Positions 46,401-55,698 of a stretch of 64,000 bases of DNA are shown here, in pieces (position 1 is the stretch's first letter; the number at the start of each line of letters is the position of its first letter). The position numbers and the translations under genes are program-made. The stretch spans positions 62,001 through 126,000 of the forward strand of contig WNNJ02000234.1 of assembly GCA_012934845.2 (NCBI GenBank), in the 5' to 3' direction. Source of the stretch: Pomphorhynchus laevis (taxonomy: Eukaryota; Acanthocephala; Palaeacanthocephala; Echinorhynchida; Pomphorhynchidae). Under the pieces are notes generated by a model that was given only the letters and a program-made list of their open reading frames with translations, was not told where the DNA came from and searched no databases.

Positions 46401-49400
46401 TGATAGCATAGAATGTCCGATCGACTTAGTCGACCTCCTCTTCAGAACTTAATTACCTTAGACTTTTCACGGTTCACTCGAATACGATTAGTAAAACAGA
46501 ACGCTGAGAGCGAGTTTAAAGCTACTTGGGCATTAGAAATAGATTTGGAAATAATAGCAAGATCGTCTGCATATAATACACATGAAATATCTAAAAGATT
46601 GTGACATTGACTGCTAGGAAGATCAGCAATGAAGAAACTGAATAACAAAGGACTTAGAGGATCGCCCTGAAGGGCACCACGATTGGCAAGAAACTCATTC
46701 GAATAATTTATGCCGTCAAAAATGCGAAGAACGTTTGGTTGCAAAATAGAATTCAATAAATAAAGAATAGGACAGCCTAAACCTACACTACGCGCTAACT
46801 TTTCTAAGAGAAATTTTCTATCAACTGAGTCGAAAGCTTTTTGGAAATCAATAAAAATAACATAAATAGATCGATGTTGTTGAAATGCGTCTATTACAGA
46901 CGCATTTATTATTATATTAATAGTAATAATATTAATAATATATAGTACTATATTAAGTACTTATATTAAGTATTAATATATATAATATAATTATTATATT
47001 ATAATATTATTATCAGTTTAAGCTATCTTGTTATCTCTATTAACTACTTACAATTAATATACACACAGCGTTGTCCTAACTGATTCTAATTACAAATTGC
47101 TACATCTTACAATCTTTCTGCGGCAGATACTGAAGGTCAGTGAGACCGAAATTCACTCGAAAATCTGAAACCTGATAGTCCGAAAACAATCTACGAACTT
47201 CACAACATTGTCATTCACTGGAAACCTAACTTGATTGACCTACCTCGTTGTAATGCCAGTAATGAGATTGTTGGAATTATGAGTTCTTTTTACCTGAAGG
47301 CTGTTGAAGACGTCAACAGTACAATACATATGCTACAAACAGCTACAGTCTTCTCGAAATGTTTATTGCAGTGTATACCCACAAGAAAGACCGCTTCAAT
47401 CCGCAAAACTTTGGAACGCAGACTAACAAGCTCGAAAATAAAAGATTATTTGTTCGAAGGAGCCCAATATTTTCAAACTAGTATATCATTGCGTCGTCCC
47501 TCGAAGTCATTGAATTGGATCACACAATATCAAAGTCTTGTCACCAAGGGCCGTATCAAAGCCGGTTCCTTGATATTAGAAGACAAATATGACTCAGGTA
47601 TCCTCCGTCCTGATCACACAATAAATGTTATCTCTGTTTTATCTCTACTTAAAGATTTACACCCTGATGCATCAACAGCTTCTCCTGATGTTCTTTTATC
47701 AGCTCCGCTGCCGAATTCAAAACCCCATCATCATTGTCGTTTTTATGTACTAGACGAGGCCGCCATTATCAAATCAAGCAGACGAATAAATGGATCGGCG
47801 AGACCATCTGGGCTTGATTCTCGAGCATGGTTTCAGATGTTAACCGATTTTGGACAGCAATCAAATTTACTTGCCAAGGCCATTGCCAAATTTGCCATTT
47901 TTGTTGCTACTGAAAAAGTGCCATCGGGCTCCCTCGATCATTTCACCGTTTGTCGTCTAGTTGCTTTGAAGAAGAAATCTGGCGGTATCCGCCCTATCGT
48001 AATATGCAACACCATCAGGCGGATCATAAGCAAAGCGATTCTAACCATCGCACGCAATGATATACAGGAACTACACTGTCGCAGGAACTACACAATTGGG
48101 AGCTTCACAAAGAGGTGGACTTGAACTTGATATCGCGAATTTCAAAAAAGAACTAAACCTATCAACCGAAAATTGTCTAATGACTATTGCTACAAGGAAC
48201 GCTTTCAACCTAACAAACCGTGCAGTTGCACTACACAATATAAATTTTGCATGTCCTGCCCTGTCATGTGCACTCCAAAATATGTACTCTAGCCCAGCTG
48301 TACTTACAATCGGTGAAAAAAGTATCTTGTCATCAGAAGGTTTCACACAAGGTGACCCTTTTGCCATGGCAGGTTTCGCTATGACTTCACTTCCGTTTAT
48401 CGACACAATAAAGCGGCAGGTCCCTTCTGTTGTACGAATATGGTACGCCGACGATGCCAACTTTGTTGGACCGCTTGATATGTTAAAGAAAGTGTGGAAT
48501 ATTCTGCATGCAGACGGCCCGAAGTATGGCTACTTTATAAACGCGAAAAAATCAAACATATTATCGCATCTACCTAAAAATAATGATCAACTGCCCGACA
48601 CAAACATCAATACAACAACGACTGGAATAAACGTTCTTGGTTCACCGATTGGTTTTGATGATTATGAAGAGCAATCAATCTACGATTTGCTTGCCGGCTG
48701 GAAAGCACTAATCGAGAGATTATGTGTAGTAGCTAAAAATGATCCGCACGTTGCATATTCAGGAATGGTCAATTCAATTCAGTCGAAGTGGATTCACATA
48801 ATGCGTTCATGCAACATCACTGAAAAGGTATGGAATGAATTAGAAGATATCATAAAATCCAAATTGCTCCCTAAATTGGCTACATTTAAGCTAACCAATG
48901 GAATATCGAATATACTCTGCTCCCTTTCAAGCTAGGAGGAATAGGGATCGCCAACCCATTATTTACCGCTAATATTGAGAAAACATCATCAATAATGCTC
49001 CTATCGACTTATGATGGAGACTCTTTAGGTGATAGTCTACGCGAAAAACAAAACACAGTACTTCATGAAATTACGCGATTCCGAAATTAAGCACATCTAG
49101 ATCTTGTATCAAAAATACTAACCGACCTAGCTCCCTTCCTACAAAACACCATCAAACATGCGGCACATCTTGGTGCCTCATCGTGGCTAAGTGCCTTACC
49201 GCTAAAACACGAGAAATTTTATCTATCCATCAATGAATTCACCGATGCAATCAACGCACGATATGGTAATTTGGATCAAGGTCTCGATAAGCGATTGTGT
49301 TACTGCGGGTCGAATATAACCTCAGTGCACGTACTATCATGCAATTATGAAGCACTACCGATCATCCGACATAATGCAGTCCGGGATACAATAGCAAGTG

Positions 49401-51555
49401 CTCTGAGCTTAGTTGACCACAATGTCGGAATTGAACCGGAGTTAATGAATGTTCCCGATAATATTACCTTTGAAAACTCATCGACAACGAACAAACAATG
49501 TGCACGGCTAGATATACTATGCTCTGGTGTTTACGGTTCTCGATTCGAGCGAACGTTTTACGACGTTAATGTATTTTCAACACAAGCTCAATCAAACATT
49601 ACTCGTGCACCTGAATCGGCCTTCGAGTACAACGAAAACCGAAAAAAATCGAAGTACAGTGAAAGAGTGCGAAGAATTGAAAACAGTTCATTTGTTCCAT
49701 TAGTCTTTTCAACAGCAGAAGGATTTGGCAATGAAGCTAGCATGTTAGTGAAAACAATTGCATTGACGCTAGCACAAAAAGGACCCTTAAGTTACAGTGA
49801 TTTAGCAGTGAAACTTAAGAGAAAGATCAGCTTCGAAATCACTCGGTCAATATCTGCTAGTTTGCGAAGTCCACGCTCATCCCGTGGTACGCCACTGCGT
49901 TTAGGCGAGCGAGCAGTATTACAACCAGAACAGTAACAAATAGGAATCCTCCAGTACTCATTTTCGGAAAAACAAAATCTTTTGTTTATTATAATAATAA
50001 ATCTCTCTTTTATTAAAAAATATTATAATATATATTATAATAATATAATATTATAATAATATAATAATATAATAATTATTATATTATTATAATATAATAA
50101 TATAATTATAATTATATTTTTATAATAAGTATATTAAGAAGTATATTAATATATCAATAAACAATATGCACTCACGTGATAATGCTTTTTTTTGTGAAAG
50201 TAAATAATCACCTGTAAATAATAAAATATATCAGCTGTTACCAAATTGTTATGAGAATAAAGCTTCTCATAACGATGTCCCACCTTATTTACAATAAAAT
50301 AAATAATGTGCGTCTCATTATTCATTATTTATTATTTCTCAAACAAAACGTCTCATTTGGAGAGCAATGTGCTCATTTATAAATGCATTTTAAAATTCAC
50401 ACTCATTTTCTAAATCATTTTTTATTGAATGTAACATAATCGTATGAAAGCATTAATTTTTATATTGTAAAGATATTTCTTATTAGATGAATGTCATTAT
50501 ATATTTAACTTTAATAAAAGTTGAAATCAATTTTAACTTTAAATCAAAGATGCACTTTGATTTGTTACTGAGAATTAAGTTATCGTATATAGTCTTGTCG
50601 TGACTTAAATTTTAAATAATCTTACAATAAGATTGAATTAATTTTAAATTTAATAACTATTAAAGTTACAAATATATGTTTAACTGTTTAAGATTTTTAA
50701 ATTGTTTAAATTTAAGATTCTATTTAAAGTTCAAGCCATAAAGTTCCAAGAAACTTTATTTAAAGTTTTCTTAAAGTTACTAATTAACTTTATTTATTGA
50801 GTTGAACTGTATTTGCTAAATCAAAAAGGGCTACCCCTACGCTAAACGTCAAAATATTTATTATATTTCTTAGATGGTATTTAGATATCAAATTATTATA
50901 TTTTATACCATGTGATGAACGCTTTGATGATGACCGTTGTGTTATACATCCGTTACAATAAAACTAATTTTTGATATTTTTTATATTCTACAAGCAAGAT
51001 ATTGTGAATTTGTAAAGCTTCAAGTAACAGCTCGAAGCTTTTATTTATATCTGCAACGAAGATATAAAATTAGTTCGAAGATAATTTTGAACAAAATATG
51101 TCAAAACATATTTTGTTTGTTTTGTAAATCATATGTTATAATTTTGAACTTATACACAAAATATGTCAAAATAAAATAATTTTACTCGTCCTCACTAAGA
51201 CAAATTAATATTTTTTATATACTTTAATTTGATAATTAAGTCATTATATAATTTATAGATTCGTCAGAACTGCGGGAATATCATTTACCTTTTGATTTTG
51301 TTGGAGCAAACCCTTCTACTGGAGATATGAAACCAATTGTAATTGATAAACAACTGAGGCCATCCTTACCGTCATCCTTTACAAAAACGTCGAAGGTATT
51401 CAATTTTGTGCAATATTTCTACTTTAATTTTTCCTAAATAGATGGGATTATTGCTAAGTCAAACAATAAACGACTGTTGGGATCAGGACCCCGATTCCCG
51501 TTTGTCGATTGCATCTGCAAAGTTTCGTTTAAGAAATTTGTCGCATCAACCTTAA
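30987..51555 (+). CDS. Type II TGF-beta/activin receptor serine/threonine kinase, six exons, 5' end missing
   Basis: Exons 30,987-31,421, 36,221-36,611, 40,638-40,956, 43,607-43,745, 51,259-51,395 and 51,442-51,555 join in phase (1, 2, 0, 1, 0) to about 511 residues. Order: Cys-rich ectodomain ending [10 protein letters not shown]; one transmembrane segment; a full kinase with ARGKFG loop, AVKVF Lys, HRDFKSQN catalytic loop, [19 protein letters not shown] and [11 protein letters not shown]; and a very short tail. These are the hallmarks of ActRII/punt/DAF-4 type II receptors, which bind TGF-beta-family ligands at the plasma membrane and phosphorylate type I receptors. The signal-peptide exon is not seen. 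The short tail argues against BMPR2/wit. The introns carry many retroelements. Confidence 0.92.
32270..33262 (-). mobile_element. Chimeric Penelope-like fragment
   Basis: The 5' part on the minus strand (33,242-32,583) is the first half of the RT of the local PLE family ([40 protein letters not shown]), about 95% like the copy at 54.6-55.5 kb, through [13 protein letters not shown] (RT motif A). At 32,582 it switches to a different sequence, a canonical C-terminal type GIY-YIG domain. RT motifs B and C are missing, so it cannot be active as an RT. Confidence 0.85.
32285..32582 (-). pseudogene. GIY-YIG endonuclease domain of canonical PLE type
   Basis: Reads in frame with the RT half: [40 protein letters not shown], then [22 protein letters not shown] and YIG are the two halves of the GIY-YIG motif, followed by the Arg and the CxxC/H layout of Penelope-type C-terminal endonucleases. 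It is not like the GIY-YIG of the neighbouring family (VVYLIQCTCGLQYIGKT). It ends at a stop about 32,287. Confidence 0.8.
33237..34456. repeat. 26-bp exact direct repeats at 33,237-33,262 and 34,431-34,456
   Basis: ATTCACTACGACATAATTTTAATGAA (written in two parts: ATTCACTACGACATAA, TTTTAATGAA) occurs at both places. The first copy coincides with the 5' break of the PLE fragment. The 1.17 kb between could be an insertion bounded by a target duplication. Confidence 0.8.
33765..33960. repeat. GATGAACT/GATGAATT short tandem repeat
   Basis: About 200 bp of alternating TGATGAACTGATGAAT words. A simple repeat with no coding frame of interest. Confidence 0.9.
34740..35830 (-). pseudogene. RTE-like LINE ORF2 remnant
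   Basis: On the minus strand, RT motif B is seen as a degraded RGSSVICTF (about 35,610), then motif C as [15 protein letters not shown] (about 35,470-35,520; the family has YADD, so the first catalytic Asp is Glu here). Further 3' is [20 protein letters not shown] (about 34,780-34,850), the very typical C-terminal end of RTE-like ORF2 proteins (DLxxxGxxxxxAxDRxxWR). The frames are broken. The N-terminal half is absent. Confidence 0.7.
36221..36611 (+). CDS. Receptor exon: transmembrane segment and kinase N-lobe
   Basis: The acceptor is TATTTTATAG at 36,220 and the donor AA|GTAAGC at 36,612. It encodes the membrane segment [20 protein letters not shown] followed by basic [13 protein letters not shown] (stop-transfer), then the kinase start: [16 protein letters not shown] (Gly-rich loop), YAVKVFSP (catalytic Lys) and [11 protein letters not shown] (helix C Glu). 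Confidence 0.92.
36675..36800. repeat. Array-repeat family copy
   Basis: ATAGTTGATAATGATCTATT, then TTGAAGTTGGATCAAAAAAG and TTTTGCTAACCTCTGTTA: a diverged single copy in the same orientation as array A. Confidence 0.8.
37195..37310. repeat. Array-repeat family copy, inverted
   Basis: A reverse-orientation copy: GATGCTAACAGTAATTAGCG, GATCCAGCTCCAATAATTAT, GATCATTATCAACTATTTAA. Confidence 0.85.
37450..37612. repeat. Two array-repeat copies, head to head
   Basis: A forward, diverged copy (37,470-37,540, TTATTGGAGCTCGATCGAAG) faces a reverse copy (37,545-37,610, AGGTTAGCGAAATATCAAAA), as at 8.8 kb. Confidence 0.7.
37809..37845. repeat. Perfect 17-bp palindrome with 3-nt loop
   Basis: AATTCCAATGTCCCAAC (37,809-37,825), loop ATT, then the exact complement to 37,845. 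Related ATTGGGACATTGG words precede it. Confidence 0.9.
37870..38820 (+). mobile_element. APE-type LINE 3' end(s)
   Basis: 37,915-38,450 resembles the C-terminal part of the 19-23 kb LINE (TCGAAGCTTATTACACTTTC, ACGCTTTGATCATATTTCTT compare with the region after 22,690). Two copies of a 3' tail follow: TTTTTATTGGTGGACCTGTA then CATTAAAATAAAT at about 38,476-38,540 and again at 38,756-38,815. Two 5'-truncated insertions of related LINEs, one next to the other, is the simplest reading. Confidence 0.55.
38949..39300 (-). other. Coding-like segment of unknown nature
   Basis: On the minus strand a 90-codon frame (39,221-38,949) begins [20 protein letters not shown] and continues to SVPETWN; the frame is also open upstream ([20 protein letters not shown]). 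Not recognised. The setting among LINE tails suggests a mobile-element fragment. Confidence 0.25.
40638..40956 (+). CDS. Receptor exon: kinase hinge, catalytic loop, DFG
   Basis: The acceptor is CTGCTTTAG at 40,637 and the donor CCG|GTAAGG at 40,957. It encodes the hinge ([17 protein letters not shown]), the helix E GLAYLHE, the catalytic loop [13 protein letters not shown] and the ADFGLAQ metal-binding motif. All key kinase residues are present (Asp of HRD, Asn, Asp of DFG). Confidence 0.95.
40957..43606 (+). other. Receptor intron 3 (2.65 kb)
   Basis: Very AT-rich, with TTATAA/AATTAAT low-complexity from 42,700 to 43,160. An open frame at 41,534-41,848 on the minus strand is not recognised and has no support. 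Confidence 0.55.
43607..43745 (+). CDS. Receptor exon: activation segment end and helix F
   Basis: The acceptor is TTTTATAG at 43,606 and the donor G|GTAAGA at 43,746. It encodes [20 protein letters not shown] and [20 protein letters not shown]. [17 protein letters not shown] is diagnostic of type II TGF-beta receptors; DxYAxxLVLYE is the helix F region. Confidence 0.95.
44277..44690 (+). pseudogene. PHD-finger-like remnant, perhaps a LINE ORF1
   Basis: Reads [20 protein letters not shown] in one frame (44,397-44,456), then after a one-base shift [20 protein letters not shown]. The spacing CSNDLCDTW...C...YLCGFC is like the second half of a PHD finger. PHD fingers occur in ORF1 of some LINEs as well as in host chromatin proteins. 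The frame then stays open to a stop near 44,676. Confidence 0.4.
45560..46905 (-). mobile_element. APE-type LINE fragment (another family), RT to 3' end
   Basis: On the minus strand, the RT has motif [21 protein letters not shown] (46,860-46,800), motif [21 protein letters not shown] and motif [13 protein letters not shown] (about 46,570-46,590), then [15 protein letters not shown] [12 protein letters not shown]. After a frame change come [20 protein letters not shown] (46,260-46,180) and [16 protein letters not shown]. The catalytic Asp residues are all there. The endonuclease end is missing: the element stops at a TA-rich repeat near 46,905, so it is 5'-truncated, with at least two frame breaks. 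Confidence 0.85.
47231..48124 (+). pseudogene. RLE-type LINE: N-terminal part and RT fingers
   Basis: 297 codons. The C-terminal part is the start of the reverse transcriptase: [20 protein letters not shown] followed by [12 protein letters not shown], the usual GxRPIxxGNTxRR block of this RT group. The N-terminal 200 residues have no motif I can name, but [18 protein letters not shown] is like the pre-RT linker of invertebrate elements of this sort. The frame shifts at about 48,060-48,120 into the next segment. Confidence 0.8.
48057..48935 (+). pseudogene. RLE-type LINE: RT palm
   Basis: 292 codons. Motif B is [17 protein letters not shown] (residues 93-109) and motif [12 protein letters not shown] (128-138). 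Motif A should read DAxNAFNxxNR; here it reads [11 protein letters not shown] (45-55), so the first catalytic Asp is lost. Then [15 protein letters not shown] and [13 protein letters not shown] are typical downstream RT blocks (GxxxNxxKS; LGxPIG). The loss of motif A Asp makes the enzyme dead. Confidence 0.85.
49091..49936 (+). pseudogene. RLE-type LINE: CCHC knuckle and restriction-like endonuclease
   Basis: From 49,271: [15 protein letters not shown] gives C-x-C-x7-H-x3-C (residues 10, 12, 20, 24), followed by [16 protein letters not shown] (Asp 81) and FYDVNVF (Asp 98) match the K/RPD...D-V core of RLEs; [13 protein letters not shown] supplies the Lys. Then [16 protein letters not shown] and [18 protein letters not shown] follow, the usual end of these proteins. 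The catalytic layout looks intact in this part. TAA at 49,934. Confidence 0.85.
51259..51395 (+). CDS. Receptor exon: kinase C-lobe
   Basis: The acceptor is ATTTATAG at 51,258 and the donor AAG|GTATTC at 51,396. It encodes [20 protein letters not shown] and the [15 protein letters not shown] block; type II receptors have EYxLPFxxxxGxxPSxxxMxxxVxxKxxRPxxP here. Confidence 0.92.
51396..51441 (+). other. 46-bp receptor intron
   Basis: GTATTC...AAATAG, 46 bp. Removing it joins TKTSK to [15 protein letters not shown] in frame; reading through does not give the conserved CWDQDPxxRLS in phase. Confidence 0.8.
51442..51555 (+). CDS. Receptor terminal exon: last kinase helices
   Basis: It encodes [20 protein letters not shown] and ends [11 protein letters not shown] with TAA at 51,553-51,555. 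ETIxxCWDxDxxxRLS is the last conserved block of type II receptor kinases; Arg pairs with the APE Glu. The tail after the kinase is only about 15 residues. Confidence 0.93.
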   Translation: MGLLLSQTINDCWDQDPDSRLSIASAKFRLRNLSHQP

Positions 51556-51614
51556 GTTTCTGTTATTGTTTTCTTTATTTTTTTATTTGTTTATTTTTAG
51601 GCATTGTTTTGGTA

Positions 51615-51620
51615 AATAAA
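51615..51620 (+). promoter_or_regulatory. Probable polyadenylation signal of the receptor gene
   Basis: AATAAA 60 nt after the stop codon, on the gene's strand. Confidence 0.5.
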
Positions 51621-52093
51621 ATTAGCTCGTTAGCTTTTTAGGAATTATTTAGGAATTTGCAATTCGTGGTAAAAAATTATTCGTAATCTCACATTTAGCA
51701 ACCATCTAATTAATGGAAGAGCGAGAAAGAAAACCCATTTGATGTTTGGCTGACTCACTATCAATATTGTCAAAAATTATAATATTTATCACATAATTTT
51801 GTAATTTTACTACAGCGATATTAATGATCTTATTGCATTATTTTATTACAAATTATTTATAAAAATTATTATTTTTTAAATTAAATTATTATTATTTAAT
51901 TTACGCATAATTAATTTGCATAATCAGAAATTAAAATTTCATATTTCTTATATTTTTATTGAACAATTTTGAATAATGTATATTTTGAACAATTATACAT
52001 CGATATATATTAATAAATATTATAAATATAATATTTATTCATTTATATTTATCTATAATTTTAATATTAATAAATATTATATTAATAGTTTAA

Positions 52094-52391
52094 TGGCAAC
52101 TGCCATCATCATCAGAAATAAAAAGAAAATTGTTACATTAAAATAACAAAAACTTGTATAATCGTTATTTGCTAATAATCATTAATCCAAAAGAATAAAG
52201 AAACTTTCATAATTTTAGAAAATTATTAAATTTCAAAATTAAAATTTACATGCGATGCCTTACTGAATTGATAATGCGAGGCACATTCAGTAATTTAGCC
52301 AAGCGCATTATATAAATGCACGTTTATGTTATATTTTAAAGTACAAAACTGTAACAATTTTATTTTGTCCTGATGATGATCGCAGTTGCCA
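52094..52391. mobile_element. MITE with 22-bp TIRs and TTTAA target duplication
   Basis: The left end is TGGCAACTGCCATCATCATC and the right end reverse complement TGGCAACTGCGATCATCATC (21 of 22 match). TTTAA flanks both sides (52,089-52,093 and 52,392-52,396). 298 bp, no coding capacity. The TAA/TTA-containing duplication is compatible with a Harbinger-like or piggyBac-like origin, but the family is not proven. Confidence 0.85.
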
Positions 52392-52849
52392 TTTAAAATT
52401 TAATAATTCCTTTGGATTTTTGATTTGATTTTCCTTTGTTTCTATAAATTAACATATACTAAATTTAAGGAAATGAATGGCTTAATTTTATTAGAGCATA
52501 TTCGATGTAAAGACATTGGTTTGCATTTTTAAACACAATTTAAAACAACAATTATATTATAAATTTTATAATTTAAATAATAATGTAATTTTTTTAAACG
52601 CATGAGCCTCTATTCTTAGACAAAACAAATGTAATAGTATTTTTCGACTTGTCAAAGCGACCGAACAGAGCAGAATTTATCACTACGATCGATTATTGTA
52701 TAAACGATAAATTTATTTAATTTTTGAACTCACTTCTGCTCTCTACCATATGATACGCTTCAAATTATAATGATTATAGTTATTATATAATTATAATTAT
52801 AAAAATATAATTATATTCATTTATTAAATGAAGTCAGAAATATATATTA

Positions 52850-53150
52850 TTAAAGCATTATAGAAGGTATTTTATTATTTTTCAAAATTATAGTATTTAT
52901 TAAATAATAACTTATATAACTTTTGAATTCATTTAATAATAACTATTAAATAATATGAAATAATAAATAATAATTAAATAATAATCTAATATATTAAATA
53001 ATAATTTATCTAACTTTTAAATTCATTTAATAATCATTATTAAATAATATGAAATAATAAATAATAATTAAATAATAAATAATAATCTAACTTATTACAT
53101 AATATGAAATAATAATTAGATTATTATGAAATAATATGAAATTTATTGAT
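52850..53150. repeat. AT satellite (AATAATATGAAATAATAAAT type), left side
   Basis: Repeated blocks ATTAAATAATATGAAATAAT and TAACTTTTAAATTCATTTAA. The same blocks recur at 60,770-60,930, on the other side of the 7-kb nested LINE. Confidence 0.8.
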
Positions 53151-53156
53151 TTACAA

Positions 53157-53700
53157 TATGAATGGGAGTAAGGATAAAGATCGCAGGTGATCAGGTAGGG
53201 AATTCAAAGAAGATGAGCAGCGATATGTAAAGATCGACGGCCGAAGTTGATTGAGTGAAAAACTACGTGTATCAGAAAGGAAGCACAGGAAAGTAGGTTA
53301 GTAGAAAGAGAGTGAGATTCACTTAGAGTTGGCAGATAGAGATAAAAAGGAGAATTTCAATGTAGAAGGCAATAAGTTAGACAAAACAGACGAAAACGAA
53401 CGCGATGTTCAATACTTTGTCATCCAAGTTTTGATAAATGGGAGGACATATGATCATATTTACGAAGTCGAAAGATGATGCGCACATCAGTGTTAATGAG
53501 GCGCTGAAGAGGTTTAATGGATGACTTTAAAGAAAAGACGAGAAGGCTAAGACAGTAATCAATACGCGGGAAATAAGGGATAAGATAATAGATTTACATG
53601 AACTAAAATCTGGAGAATTTCTGACGAGATGAATATCACGGAGAAGAATATTCGAATGAATCAAATCAGCTAACTGTGTCTACGTATTTAATATAATTAT
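53157..53700 (-). pseudogene. LINE ORF2 C-terminal part beyond the PLE
   Basis: In mixed frames: LADLIHSN, ILLRDIHLVRNSPDFSSC, IDYCLSLL and LKSSIKPLQRLINT; compare LRDIRSIRALIDFSSC, IDYWQGLF and PPLQRIINTAVR in the 3.5-kb copy. This is the continuation of the RT at 56.6 kb. Confidence 0.8.
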
Positions 53701-54016
53701 AAAATAAACAAAACATAATAATGCTAAATCAAAATTTAATAATTAAATAATAAAATTAATAATTGTTTTTAGATTTTCTATAATTTAAATCAAGTTAAAA
53801 AAATGAAATTTAAAATAAACGTCATTTTTATGAATTGACTAATAAATAACAGACGTTGTATCAGAATAAGAATTAGAGGTCATCAGGAGGAACTGCTATG
53901 CTATCAGGTTTCGGCCCCTAACTCCTCTACCCAACATAGCAGCGGGGCCAAATACATGCTAATGATGTATTTCCTCTGATAAAACTATCTAGTATCTTAT
54001 TCTAATACAAAGTATA

Positions 54017-55620
54017 TTATTTATTATCCATCCATAAAAATTTGCCACTTAAGAGTTTAAATTTATTCTTTATATTATTGTGTTGATTTATATATTTTAC
54101 TATTTTCTGCTTGATGTTATTTTTATAGTAACCTAGTTTAAAATATGTATCTATTAAATTATTTAAATGATTTTGAAGAAAGCCAATATCATTACATATT
54201 GTTGCAATTCTTAAAATTTCATTATTTAATGTATTATATTTTATATTATATGGTATGCATGAATGCTCATGCAAAAATATGTTTCTTGTAAATTAAAATA
54301 TGTCATCTTTACGATATAAATTAATAGTAGTTTTAGTTAATGTTAATTTAATGTTCATATCTAGATATACACCTTCTTTATCATTAATATTGGTTTTGTT
54401 AAGAATAAGGCTTTCTGGATAAATGTGCTCACTAATTGAATAAAAATTATTAGAATTAAATACATATATATCATCAATGTATCGAAACATATATTTCATA
54501 TATTTATATTGTTTGGATTTAGTTTTTACACAGTTATGAACAAATTCATATTATATAAAGCTTAAAAGCAAGTCAGCTATAATTGGGCTACTATTACCAC
54601 CCATTGGAACACCTTTTACTTGTCTAAATATAGATGTCCCTACTTTTAAATAATTTTGATTTATCAAAATATTTAAGGATTCTATTAATTCAATTTTATC
54701 CATATATTTATATTTATTTGATGGTTTAATTTTTGTTAGATAGGCGTTATAATTATTATAACATATATATGTATATCTTTTTCCGAATATAAGATTAATT
54801 AATTTTACTAACGCTTCTTTAATATCTACTAAACCTAGATTTGTATAAAGAGTACTAAAATCGTATGTATTTATATTTTGAAAATTTATTCCTTTTGTCT
54901 GTTCTAAAAATTCTTTTGTAGAATTAATACTGAAATAGTGTTTTATACCAGTATTAATTTCGATTACCTTGCAATATTTTTTAAAGTGTGCTTTAATTAC
55001 TTTAAGTATTTTATTCATATAGACAGAAAGTGGTTTTAATGTACATTTAAACGCACTACATATGAACCTAGGTTTTATTGGATTTTTATGTAATTTTGGA
55101 TTCCAATATAATATAGGTATAGTTTTATTATCTAATTCAACCTTTATACCCTTTTTATCCATTAAAGAACAGTGACTTGTAATAATTGTTTCTAAACTCA
55201 AATCACTACGTTCATATGTTGGATTTACATTTAAATCATTAGAATTAACCTCTTTCACTAGTATATCATAATAAAGCTTTTTGCATATGAAGACAAAGTT
55301 ATTACTAGCTTTATCAATAGTTGTTATTATATAGTTATCCTTTAATTTAGTAAGTTCTTTATACATATCTTTATTAATTTTATCTTTTCTTTTACAATTG
55401 TTTGTTATTTTCATTTTATTTTTAATTTTATCAAATATATAATCTTTCCAAATGTTTATCTTAGATATATTCGAGCTTTCACTATTAATCACCTTACCAA
55501 AGTAAACATTTAAGTCATCATATAACAAATCGTAAATTTTATTTTTGTCGTTGTTATTATTTAATCTATATTCATACCCTTTTGATAGCAGCTTTTTTAA
55601 TTCACAATTTTCAATTAATT
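54017..55620 (-). pseudogene. PLE reverse transcriptase
   Basis: The best open part is 325 codons (55,528-54,551). [20 protein letters not shown] is the conserved finger block, [12 protein letters not shown] is motif A (Asp), FRQVKGVPMGGNSSPIIADL is motif B, and after a frame change YMFRYIDDIYVFN is motif C (YIDD, about 54,460). The C-terminal thumb is NDIGFLQNHLNNLIDTYFKL (about 54,200). Upstream of 55,528 the frame continues in pieces (HDLELIENCELKKLL, about 55,600), the normal PLE N-terminal RT text. At least two or three breaks. Confidence 0.88.
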
Positions 55621-55698
55621 CTAGATCATGGGTACATATATGTTCATTTATTTATCAAAACTAAGACTTTTACAATTGCATTCTGTTTCCATTATGTT

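Larger units (their letters stand above)
47100..49940 (+). mobile_element. RLE-type LINE (R2/NeSL-like layout), well preserved
   Basis: A single-ORF style element: N-terminal region, reverse transcriptase, then CCHC knuckle and restriction-like endonuclease at the C-terminus. It spans three open frames (47,231-48,124; 48,057-48,935; about 49,091-49,936), so only two or three breaks are evident. RLE elements of this layout insert at chosen sites. It is flanked by TA-rich repeats on both sides (46,905-47,000 and 50,030-50,150), a possible preferred target. It lies in the same strand as the receptor gene, inside intron 4. Confidence 0.85.
43746..51258 (+). other. Receptor intron 4 (7.5 kb)
   Basis: Contains a PHD-finger-like remnant (44,277-44,690), TA-rich low-complexity (44,870-45,070; 46,905-47,000; 50,030-50,150), an antisense LINE fragment (45,560-46,905) and a sense RLE-type LINE (47,100-49,940). 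No other feature is seen in 49,940-51,258. Confidence 0.65.
51621..53156. other. Spacer downstream of the receptor gene
   Basis: AT-rich, with a small DNA transposon (52,094-52,391) and an AT satellite (about 52,850-53,150). No genes are seen. Confidence 0.6.

Noticed and set aside
50937-51179. Open frame just upstream of a receptor exon
   Set aside because: Composition is that of AT-rich chance sequence and it does not join in phase to the receptor exons.
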